The notes under the pieces: generated by a model
What the model saw: the letters and a program-made list of their open reading frames with translations, nothing else
The model's database searches: none
What the model was told of the DNA's origin: nothing
DNA from: Zygnema cylindricum
Lineage: Eukaryota > Streptophyta > Zygnematophyceae > Zygnematales > Zygnemataceae
NCBI GenBank assembly: GCA_037447655.1
Contig: JBBHKE010001339.1
Coordinates: forward strand, 190,669-254,668
Length of the DNA stretch: 64,000 bases
Reading direction: 5' to 3'
Shown here: piece by piece, positions 10,799-40,684 of the stretch
Layout of the letters: every line of letters starts with the position of its first letter
Numbering within the stretch: position 1 is the first letter of the stretch
Position numbers and translations under genes: made by a program

Positions 10799-11861
10799 TG
10801 TAGAAATCGATGAATATTTTATTATTTTCTAGGTCTAAAATAGAATATAGAAAGAAGCCGAGACAGTGTGCCGCTAACTTCTCTCTCCAACTCCCACACT
10901 TGATGCAGTCACTGAGAAGTTGGAGATGAAGCTAAAGCCATGGCTATCTAGGCTATCGAGAGGTTTACGGGAAATAGATTAGTTAATTTACAGATAGGTA
11001 GGTTTATTTACTAAAAGGAGTATGTCGGAACCATGATTTGATCCTGGTACCTGCCGATTGTCAGAACGCCGATAGCTGGTAGCCTTAACCGTTAAGTCTA
11101 GAAGTTACGATACATACTATTTGGTTTGATATTTATTTAAATGTTAACACGTAGGATAATTCTTTTAACGGCAAATGTTTACTGTTACATAGATCCAATT
11201 ATGTAAATGTACGAATTTCGGTATAGATAAGAAATAAATACCGCGCATTTTGTTTCTTTTACGAATTAAATACCGCATAAGCAATTATAACGGCTACGAT
11301 TGAAATCTGCATTCAATCCGACGGCCGAAAAGAAAGTCGAGATCGTGGAGATTTTCGGCGGTTTATGGTCATCGCCATATTGGAGGATACGTGGTAGGAT
11401 TGCGTTGGATCGCGACATTTCCGGGAATTACGGGACCGAATCCAGATATGACATGTGTCGATATTTAGGCCATGTCATACAATATCCGTACATAAAGTAC
11501 ACCGGCATTTGTACTTTTGTGTACGGCAGTGTAATATGATTAGTGCCGTACACCAGTAGATAGAGTTTTAGAGAGAGATAGGACTTAGAAAAAATTGGTA
11601 GATAGGACCCTCTCTCCCAAAGAGCTTCTGTATAAAAAGTCAACTTTGACCCTCTATAACTTACTGCTCAGGGGAGCAAAACTAGAGATTCTTTTCGCTA
11701 TCGACTCAAGGGAGTCTTGGCTTCACAAGGGTGAAGGTGGTCCGAGTTTTTTTTTGTAAGGGTGGCGAGTATTCGTGCTAAAATACAAAGGGGTCAGGGT
11801 TATCCTAGATGCTTTGTGTGAGCTGCTAACTCTGAGGTCTTATGGAGGTGTCAGAGTTGCA
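10799..11861 (+). repeat. 3' LTR of Copia element A
   Basis: Begins TGTAGAAATC directly after the polypurine tract and ends at about TTGCA. Its right half is homologous to the 5' LTR (5701-6367), to the LTR at 12,064-12,951 and to the LTRs of element B. It contains a tRNA-like module in antisense at about 11,025-11,110. Confidence 0.75.
11025..11110 (-). other. Antisense tRNA-like module in LTR A
   Basis: Read on the minus strand, TTAACGGTTAAGGCTACC resembles a tRNA D-arm/A-box, and GGATCAAATC (plus-strand 11,035-11,044) resembles a B-box/T-loop, about 50-60 nt apart. It is too degenerate to be a functional tRNA gene. The same arrangement occurs in the LTRs at 12,215 and 54,142. Confidence 0.5.
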
Positions 11862-12063
11862 CAAGTCAGAAGCTCAAGATTGTTTTAGACAATATAAAGC
11901 ATGGAGCGAAAAACTCCATAAAACTCCAATCAAGAGAGTAAAGAGTGACGATGGTGGAGAGTATACTTCTAACCAGTTTGAGTATTTTTTGAGGGAAGAT
12001 GGAGTTCAACACCAAAAGACAAATCCAAAAAACCCGGAACAGAATGGGGTAGCTGAACGATTA
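11862..12063 (+). pseudogene. Copia integrase fragment between two LTR ends
   Basis: A 202-bp piece of an integrase core: SDDGGEYTSNQFEYFL carries one catalytic Asp, and NPEQNGVAER the catalytic Glu. It matches element A integrase but is a different copy. Its left edge abuts the end of the 3' LTR of A and its right edge abuts the TGTTG start of the next LTR, with no polypurine tract between. Confidence 0.8.
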
Positions 12064-12951
12064 TGTTGAAAAGAGGAAATTAATAGTTCACCTCTCTATT
12101 TTAGTTTTGCTTTAAAGAAAGAGAGTGAGGATCAAAGGCGCGCCATGGCTGCTGCCATATTTAGAAAGTGGCAGATTTTGAAGTAGAGGATATTTTACTA
12201 AAATGTTGCCTAGGTCTAGATTTGAAACCTGCGACCTCTGGATTCTATATAGCCGAGTGCCCTAACCATTAAGGCGCTACGAAACGATACACGTGCTGGG
12301 TTTTAAAGATATATAAACATTAACGCGACAGCTAATTAACAGCAAACTAACGAAAATGAGTATTTCATGCATGTACGCAAATCTGAACCATGTAAAATAT
12401 GTTTTGATCGGACGACCGGCATTGTAGGCGCCACGCGAAGTGAGCTTTTGGCGTCATTTGGAGATAGCGTCACGCGGTGCCACGTGGCGCCATATTATTT
12501 GATATTGGAGAAGATGGGAGGAGGAACCATGGCTCTCGATTTCACATGTGTCACCTTGTAGACCATGTCGTACAATGGCCCTACAATAAGTACATCTCCT
12601 ATTGTACCTTCTTGTACTATATAGTGTTCCTATTGGACTAGGGTTTAGTAGTAGGTAGTCGTGAGTAGGCAGACCAAGACTTAGTGAGATTTAGGTACCT
12701 CTCTCTAAGAGAGCTTGTAACTATAAAGGTCATCTTTGACCAGCCATAACTTACTGCTCAGGGGAGGAAAATCAATGATTCTTTTTGCGTTTGACTCAAG
12801 GGAGTCTTGTCCTCACATGGGTGAGGGTGGTCAGAATATTTGTGTGCCTGGGCGGCACTTATTCAGTGGGAAAGTGGAAGGGGAAAATATTATCCTAGAG
12901 GCTTTTCATAGGCTGCTCATTCTGTGGGTCAATGGAGACCACAAAATTTCA
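12064..12951 (+). repeat. Isolated Copia LTR (element C)
   Basis: An 888-bp LTR, starting TGTTGAAAAG and ending TTTCA, homologous to the LTRs of elements A and B. It follows an integrase fragment rather than a polypurine tract. The five bases on each side (GATTA, GAGGA) do not match, so it is not a simple solo LTR with target duplication. An antisense tRNA-like module lies at 12,215-12,279. Confidence 0.78.
12215..12279 (-). other. Antisense tRNA-like module in LTR C
   Basis: On the minus strand: GCGCCTTAATGGTTAGGGC (A-box-like, plus-strand about 12,258-12,277) and GGTTTCAAATC (B-box-like, plus-strand 12,219-12,229). The spacing is close to that of a tRNA gene. It has no credible full cloverleaf, so I treat it as a tRNA-derived element inside the LTR. 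Confidence 0.55.
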
Positions 12952-12952
12952 G

Positions 12953-13190
12953 AGGAAAAGGCCAAAATGCGTTCACATGACGACAAACATGCAGTACATT
13001 CGAAGTATTGGATTGACGTTCATTGTATTGTAGTAAAAGTGATTTTTTCGTACGGCTAAAGTTTTTCTCGTTGAGAACTAAATTTTGGGGGAAACGATAG
13101 GAAAATGTCGATAATTTAATACACGGGGACACACCTTAAGTCACCAATGTAGTATGTACTGTATACATATAACGTCCGATACCTTTTCCT
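12953..13190. repeat. Third copy of the ~238-bp unit
   Basis: Near-identical to 5191-5428, bounded by AGGAAAAGG and CCTTTTCCT. It lies between the end of LTR C and the Mutator-like element X. Its partner unit 2 abuts the truncated 5' LTR of element A, so copies of this unit bracket the whole Copia block. Confidence 0.75.
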
Positions 13191-13202
13191 ACATTAATTT
13201 TA

Positions 13203-14880
13203 GGGAATTGCTAATTGCAGAGACAATTTTTGCTGCGCGCAGATTGTTGTCAAAAATTGTACATTTGAAGTATATTTTTGTACGAGTTACGTACCTTTGT
13301 GTTCATATTTGACAGTCAATCTGTCGTACAGCTTTGACAGGCGCAATATTGTGATGACAATTAAAAAAGTGTCGCGCTTGCGGAAGTCGATCGTCATAAA
13401 AAAAAACAATTCACACGGTCGGCGCAGGTTTATGGAAACAACACTGCGGCAACCACATATGAATAAAATGGTTGCGCGCAAGTACTGTAATTTCTCACTT
13501 CACGTGAGCTCCACTGATATTTAACTTAGCCACAAAAGTGGAATCTAATCGCGAACAGTTACGTTGAACTTGGACACGAATTAAAGGACAACGTCATATG
13601 TATAAATCAACTCGCACGAAACGAAATAAACTTCGTACAACATAAGAAAGTGTACTCGGCTAAAAATATCGATGAAACTATATGATAAAAACGCTTCTTT
13701 ATTTTGTGCGAGTTTATTTATACATATGATGTCGTCCTTTAATTTGTGTCCAAGTTCAACGTAACGGTTCGCGATTAGATTCCACTTTTGCGGCTAAGGG
13801 TGCGTCTCCATGTGCCTAAGTAAGGGTTTTTTTCAGTCGATTTCCTGTAAAACTTAGAGCCGTACCGCGTAAGTTTCAACCGTACAAAAAAACAGAGAAA
13901 ATGAGAAGTACATTTTGCGTCTTCATCGAATTTAAGATGTACTACATCTTGTCATTTTGTGTTTTTCGACCCACGACCACGCCAAAAAACGTCATCTTCA
14001 AACTTTTCTTTAAAACACAGGGAAGATGTGTTTTAAAACAAAAAAAATCCGAAAAACAAATAGAAACACGTAGTCGCACGTGTAAAAAAATTTCAACAAA
14101 TTTCAAAAGAATTCAAGCGACGACGAAAGTGCACGATCCGTTATGTTTTGACCGTTTGCGTTCTGGTACGACAAAGTAAAGTACACAATTTGTTTGGTTT
14201 TGTCCGTTTGCGCCTGGTACTGATTTTATTTCGCCAAGGGTCTCAAGATCCGATGCCATTTCACGTCGAGCGGACAAGAGACGCAAAGGCAAAGTGCATC
14301 TTCTTCAGTCGTGAAACCGCACAGGCTGGATGGAGGTACGTCTACAATGTCACGAAAAGTCATGCGGCGTCACAAGCAGTTACAAAATATAACGTGCGTC
14401 ATCACAGATTGTATATGTCGATAGCCGTCACGGTCTTCGTGGACGTATACAATCGTCACGCCTTTAAGTGACAACTTCGTTTGGTACACATAGGGACACC
14501 CAAAATCCGGGTCTGCCAAATCTGCGCTAAAAAACAAAGTAAATTCTCTAAGTTTCAAGTACATGGAGACGCACCCTAAGTTAAATGTCAGTGGAGCTCA
14601 CGTGAAGTGAGAAACTACCAGCGCGCAGCCATTTTATTTTTATGTGGTTGCCGCAGTTTTGTATTCGTAAATCTGTGCCGGTCGTGAGATTTTTTTTTTT
14701 TATGACGGTCGATGTTCGCAAGCGCGACAATTTTTTAACCGTCGTCACAATATTTCGCCAGTCAAAGTTGTACGACGGATTGACCATCAAATATGAACTC
14801 AAAAGGTACGTAACTTGTACAAAATTGTACTAGGGTTTACCTGCGTGCAGCAAAAATTGTCTCTGCGACTAGCAATTCCC
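13203..14880. mobile_element. Foldback Mutator-like element X
   Basis: Two long inverted arms (about 13,203-13,621 and 13,707-14,880, the latter interrupted) start GGGAATTGC and end GCAATTCCC. A perfect 9-bp duplication, TTAATTTTA, flanks it at 13,194-13,202 and 14,881-14,889. A 9-bp target duplication with long terminal inverted repeats is the mark of Mutator-superfamily elements. No transposase is encoded, so it is non-autonomous. It carries a nested MITE at 13,798. Confidence 0.83.
13798..14576. mobile_element. Harbinger-like MITE (family 3) nested in element X
   Basis: A 779-bp insertion with perfect 16-bp ends, GGGTGCGTCTCCATGT, flanked by TAA at 13,795-13,797 and 14,577-14,579. The opposite arm of element X at about 13,520 shows the uninterrupted target (TTAACTTAGCC). 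A related, end-damaged copy in opposite orientation is at 44,378-45,076. No coding capacity. Confidence 0.85.
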
Positions 14881-14891
14881 TTAATTTTATA

Positions 14892-16506
14892 AGGAATTGA
14901 TCATGACAGTGACTGTTTTGGTTGCGCACAGTCACTTACGTCATTTTGTTAAAATTGTACGTTTGAAGTACATATTGGTACAATTAAAGTACCGCTGAGT
15001 GTAAATTTGATGGTCAATCAGTTGGACAACTTTGACTTTCAAAATATTGTTTCAACCGCTTAAAATTTTTTGAACTTGCGGACGTCGACCGTCATAATAA
15101 AATTAGCAATTCACACGGCCGGCGAACGTTTACGGCAATAAAATTGCGGAACCCACATGTAAATAAAAGTGTCGCAGACAGTCACTTTTTGTCTTTACGT
15201 GAGCTCCACGGTGAGAGCGCAAAATTGGAATTTAATCGTCTAAGCGTTACATTGAACTTAGACGCAAAGTGAAACGAAACCTCTTTAAACTAAAGTACTA
15301 TGTCTTGTACGGAAATATTAAAACCCACGAAACGAAATAAACTTTGTACACTATAATAAAACGAACCGGCGTAAAAATATCAATTGAAATTAAATGAAAA
15401 AAATGCGCGTCGTCACGCGCGACGAAATCGAGCTGATCTACGATTCAACATTCTTACATTGACAGCAGAATTTTGTTTCGTGCGTTTTAATATTTCCGTA
15501 CAAAACTTACAGTACACCGCGAATCGTAATTAGAGTAATGAACTCTAATTTATGTGATATAACTTTTTCACAGAGGAAGTTTACTCTAACTTATTTAAGT
15601 ACTCTATATTGGGTTATGTCGGCAATAATTATCCGCTCTGAAATTATGAACACTAAATTACATAGATTTACAAAATCTGTCATTCCGTATAGTTTTGACG
15701 TCATTATGACGTTGGGACTATTTGTCGCGCTGAATGTCAGTGAATGTTCACACTGACGACGATGCTGTCGACGGACGAGAGTTATGCGAATGGCTTTTTC
15801 CGATGTGATTGATTTTTTGTTTAGTGCAATTTCACGTGCGAGCGCGATTCTACTAAATCATTATTTGTACCCTTATACTTATAAAAGTACAATTTTGCAC
15901 GGTCGGACCTCGTCTGTACACCACACTATTTTAAACAAACCTATATTATAATTTTTTACGCTAATTAAACCTTACCTAAATTAGAATAATGAAAAAATTA
16001 GAATCATTTACTCTATTTGTCGCGAAAGAGTCAAAATTTCGAGCGACCAAATTAGCGTTATTTACTCTAATTACGATTCGTGGTGTAGTTCAGTTTAGTT
16101 TAAAGAGGTTTCGTTTCAATTTGCGTCTAAGTTCAATGTAACACTTAGACGATTAAATTTCAAATTTTCGGCCAAGTGCTCTCACCGTGGAGCTCATGTA
16201 AAGACAAAAAGTGACTGTCTGCAACACTTTTATTTACGTGTGGTTGCAGCAGTTTTGTTACCGTAAACGTTCGCCGGCCGTGTGAATTGCTAATTTTATT
16301 ATGACGGTCGACGTCCGCAAGCTCGGCAAAATTTTAAGCGGTTGAAACAATATTTTGAAAGTCAAAGTTGTCCAACCGATTGACCGTCAAATTTGTACTC
16401 AACGGTACTTTAATTGTACCAATATGTACTTCAAACGTACAATTTTTGACAAAATGACTTAAGTAACTGTGCGCAACCAAAACAGTCACTGTCATGATCA
16501 ATTCCC
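14892..16506. mobile_element. Foldback Mutator-like element Y
   Basis: A second member of the element X family: arms about 14,892-15,345 and 15,463-16,506, ends GGAATTGATC and GATCAATTCC. An 8-bp direct repeat ATTTTATA flanks it (14,884-14,891 and 16,507-16,514), consistent with a decayed 9-bp duplication. It sits at the right target duplication of X. It has no transposase. The right arm is interrupted by a TA-MITE. Confidence 0.75.
15515..16085. mobile_element. TA-flanked MITE (family 1), copy b, in element Y
   Basis: Left end CACCGCGAATCGTAATTAG, right end TAATTACGATTCGTGGTG, flanked by TA at 15,513-15,514 and 16,086-16,087. The left arm of Y near 15,298 has the matching sequence without insertion, so the target was a single TA. 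No credible coding sequence. Confidence 0.83.
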
Positions 16507-16514
16507 ATTTTATA

Positions 16515-17831
16515 TACCGTACTTCAACATCTTTCTGTATATTTATTATGCGAAAACTGAAAATAGTTAGTCTGCTTAACGTGCCAATAATCAGGTAATA
16601 TAACGCTGTCTGACATGGACCAGGTAAACTAACATCAACTAAATGAACTGAAACCCTAAAAGGAAGGAATATAAATAGGATCGGATGGAACTGATGCAGG
16701 AAGTAAAACCATAGAATTAGTAAACTACAGAAAAATATTAGGTACAATACTGTACAGTGAAATGTTGGTTATTTACATCACAATCGATTACCTCCTTGCG
16801 ATTAGGGTGCAGATTGGTTATATGCAACAGTCCAACGATCAATCGGATACTTTTTCCAATACGCGTCACAAGGTTGAAATCTCCTAAATACTGGTTATTT
16901 AAAGCTTGATTAAAGCTGACAAAATAACAATTAGTCGATCGGCTCCTTGTCCATTGGGGTGGATGTTACAGTAATATATTTAAATGAATGAACACGTCAA
17001 CCAAAAGAATAAAACAAAAACATATCATGAACTTTATGCTAACCGAAGAGACTGAGGTGTTGGATCGATCAGCTTTGCAGATCGGTTTCTTACAGACCGA
17101 GGCACAGAACAAGTGCTTCCAGAATTCTGCGCAGGTCTTACTGAATGCGTGGTGGACAGGAAAGCACGCAGAACCTCACATAACTTCCACACTTAAACAA
17201 CACAGTCTCCACAAAAAAACTGTCCATGAATAACCGGAACACTCTGCATCAAATAAGAGTGAGCTCCTTCATAACATAGTGCACTATGTTCTGGTGTATG
17301 GACATACAGCAGACGGAAGACCACATTCAACAAACGACATATACAACACAGCGTATCATAGTGCATTATCTTCCAATGGAGCTTCACCCTAAAACGACTC
17401 TCCAAACTTTCGTCAACCATTGTACAGGTCCACGACATGACCAATAGCAGACATCCAAAACACCCTTCAAATTGCTGGGACAAAAAGAATTTACAAACTG
17501 TATGAGGGCTCCTACTTCGCAGCGAGCAGTGTTAATAACTGTGAGCTGAACAGTCGCCAAAGAAAGATCACCTACACTGTCTCCACTACAATGTACATGA
17601 GCAGCACCCTTAGTGTGCTTCCAGAGACCAAAAATGCATCAATAAATTTGACCTAAATGCGCCAAATGCTCTGTTCCCTCCACTTAAAAACCTTCCGGGA
17701 ACTTTTCCTCTCCGGCTACAACAAGTTGTTGGCAATTTCTTCAACGCAAATTATGGTCTCTAGAACACCGACTCCCAGAAGGACGTGGTTGGACTATGTT
17801 TACCGTACATATTCACAGTTATGACTTGCTA
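16515..17831. other. Region between MITE cluster and CHD gene
   Basis: No gene is recognised. The part nearest 17,831 should hold the CHD 3' UTR, but I see no clear poly(A) signal that fixes its end. The open frames here are short and of biased composition. A G/A and T-rich stretch at 16,500-16,750 has no family I recognise. Confidence 0.4.
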
Positions 17832-37786
<19,955 letters not shown>

Positions 37787-39340
37787 AATAACCTCAGCTG
37801 AAAACTACTCAACAATATCTACCACTACTCTCAATCCATGTATGAAGTCATATTGGCATTTTTACATCATGATGCCAATGCATGATGATGTCCATGCCGA
37901 AATCTAATACACCAGCTTAATAAGATTTTCATGACCCGCATGGACTTAATAAAATAGATGTGGAATTACCGAGGTTATATTTTTGCAAGCGGGCTTGAAA
38001 ATATTAGGTTATTTTGAGCAGGTTTTTGCAAGCTACTCCGAAAGAAACCTGATTTTTTTTGTAATTGTTCCATAATTTTTTTGTTTTTTCGTGTGACTTT
38101 GCTGTGTCCCAAGCCTAAGGGGGCAAATCCTGCCAATTCATGAAAAGCAGTACAACTACAACCGAAATAATACCGATGATTGTTTGCAATTGACATAAGG
38201 AAATTATCGACGGCCCGGACGATCGCTAGAAGTAAAAGGAAAGCATCCGTCCGTCAGCTGAGAGCGTCCGGGTGATTGTAGATGACGGTGACAGGGTGTG
38301 GTGCTGTGGAATAAATTCTTGAGTTACGGCCTTCCCGTACACTTGTAGCGATACAGTTTAGAATAATAGTCGGCTGCGACTAAAGTAACTGCTTCGACTT
38401 CAAGGATGTACGTGCTTCAGACATTCCGGCCGCCATTCCACTGCGACGCTTACGTCGAACTAAAATTCAGTACACTACAGTACAGTACTGTAGTACAGCA
38501 GTGATATTTCGTGCGACGACATCATAATTCGTGCGATTATAACTTCAAATGGGGACGCGAACCGAAATAAATCAAATAATGATACGTCATGACACCAAAG
38601 TAGGATTGCGTACCGTACCACATCGCATCGAACAAATGCCATTTTTCTACGGATGTACAGGATCTTGTAGAACATTAAGAAAAAACTGCCAATACAGCTC
38701 TGTACGCTATACATGTGTTTCCGACGGTTCACCACCCAAGTGACCTCACAATTGTAATATAATTTTTGCGTCTCTTTAGCCCTTTGATTGCGCTACAAAT
38801 ATCTTTCACTAAAGTACCTATTTTATTAAAAAATAAACACTTACTGCACCGAGACTCACATTTAATGTACTTTAAAATGACGACGTTGTTTGCATTATTT
38901 GGTTGCATTTAATGCACTTTAAAATGACAACCTTGTTTGCATTATTTGGTTGAAAATTAATTCATAGTGACAATCTCATCGAGACATATAATAGCACTTT
39001 GACACTCTTATGCGTGATGTAAAAAAATGGGGATTTTTATATTCGATTTGTAAAAGTTATTTCAACAACAAATTTGAGGGTATAATATTTTGTTTGCATA
39101 CGTGTGTTCCTAGTGCGGTTTTTTAATGGTTTTTGTTTTGCTTATCTCGTTGTTGGCCAAATATACATGCAAAACAAAATTGAGGGAATAACACAACGAA
39201 AATATAAATTAACATGGATTGATCTACCCTAAAACGCAAAGTATTGAGCATTTTTATTTCCTATGAGCATAACAGCAAAATGAAATGAAACAAAACATAA
39301 CTTAACCATACATACGAACATGTATTCAACCAAACCCGCC
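37787..39340. other. CHD upstream region and AT-rich spacer
   Basis: The first few hundred bases should contain the CHD 5' UTR and promoter. A short palindrome (CTACAGTACAGTACTGTAG) lies at about 38,474-38,492. A 47-bp tandem duplication is at 38,859-38,953. No open frame here resembles a known protein. Confidence 0.45.
38859..38953. repeat. 47-bp tandem duplication
   Basis: Two copies of a unit starting CATTTAATGTACTTTAAAATG and ending ATTATTTGGTTG, at 38,859-38,905 and 38,906-38,952, with a few differences. It lies in intergenic sequence upstream of the CHD gene. Confidence 0.8.
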
Positions 39341-40605
39341 TAGGAAAAACTAAACAAAAAGACAAGTCCACCATTGTGGATAAGTTACTTTTACATAGTT
39401 TTTTTTATAGTTTTAAAGGGATGATTTACGAAAAAAAAAATATTGTTGAAAAATTAAGGTTACGTATACTTATTATTTCATATACGATAGTTGGTTCTAC
39501 AAATTTGAGGGTTAATGGCACATACTTTTATTATAAATCTTTTTCGGGTTTTTTATCATATCGCGAGTCGTGTTAATTTTTCTTTTCCGTCCATTTTGTT
39601 CATACTCTCCTCTCACTATTTTTCTTCTTCTCCAATGTATATTTTTTTCTATCGCATATTAATTTTTTTCGTTCTTTCGTTTTTTTTTGTTACTCTCGCA
39701 TCCTCTATCTCGTTTTTGCTCCCGCTGCACCTATCAGTTTTTTTTTGTGCTTGCGTGGTTTGCCATCCAAGATAGCTTTGTGATTTGCTCCTGTTAAAAG
39801 CCCGATGCTTCTCGCTTTCTTTGACTCTCGTGCTTATGCTGATATGGTTTAGAGAGCTTGATTTGAGTAGTCGATGTTTCTTACTTTGTATGTCTCACAT
39901 TTTTTTGAAAGGGTGGTTTGCCAATTGATATCGTGTTGTGTTTTACCCTTCTACAGTACTCAATGTTTTTTTAAGATACCGCTTATAAGATATTTACCAT
40001 ATTTATATTTCAAACTTTTGTTTATGTTTTTTTAAGATACCGCTTAGAATATATTTACCATATTTGTATTTCAAACTTGTGTCGGTGTATTAGCATCAAG
40101 TCCATTAAAGCGAGTTCAAATTTAATTTTAATGAACTTAAAAGTTAAAATTCATGTCGATTGGTTGAGTTAAAATGTATTTTTTTTATTAAAAACAATGG
40201 ATTGTAGTTTGAGCTAATAATTTGTTTAGCTTTTTTTAAATTCGTGACTATGGTTTTCTCTAATTTTTTTAAAGCATAAAAGCAAAATTTATCTTTTAAA
40301 GTAGAAAAAAAAAAGTTTACTCATAAAAGCTTAAAAAAAATACAAAACAAAAACAATAAACAAATGTTACTATATATTTGTAAAAAAAAGAAAAAAATAA
40401 TAATAACAAAAAAAAAAAAACATTTTTTTGTTTGTTTATAGATAAACACAAAAAAAATGAAAAAAAAATCGTTGACCAAATTTTATATAATTTTGAAAAA
40501 AAAATTACTAAATTACTAAAAAATAATATTCCATAACAAAACAACAACTAAATTAACATAAAAGAACAAAAAAATAAAAATAGACAAACAACATCACCTG
40601 AACAA

Positions 40606-40684
<79 letters not shown>

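Larger units (their letters stand above)
5701..11861 (+). mobile_element. Decayed Copia-type LTR retrotransposon (element A)
   Basis: The order gag, protease, integrase, reverse transcriptase, RNase H is diagnostic of Copia. The 5' LTR is truncated at its left (5701-6367, ends TTTCA). The 3' LTR starts TGTAG at 10,799 after a polypurine tract (AATAAGGGGAG) and ends about 11,861. The primer-binding site at 6368-6382 is GGTTATGGGCCCACC. The coding region is broken by several frameshifts and stops, and the two LTRs are strongly diverged, so the element is old. No 5' target duplication can be checked because of the truncation. Confidence 0.88.

Noticed and set aside
12215-12279. A working tRNA gene on the minus strand
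   Set aside because: A- and B-box-like motifs are present but I cannot pair a full acceptor stem or anticodon arm; kept only as a tRNA-like module.
16988-17233. 81-aa plus-strand frame between the MITE cluster and CHD
   Set aside because: Composition and length are unremarkable, with no recognised domain and no supporting splice sites.
38549-38743. 64-aa plus-strand frame upstream of the CHD gene
   Set aside because: No domain, no splice partner and no family likeness; length is within chance expectation.
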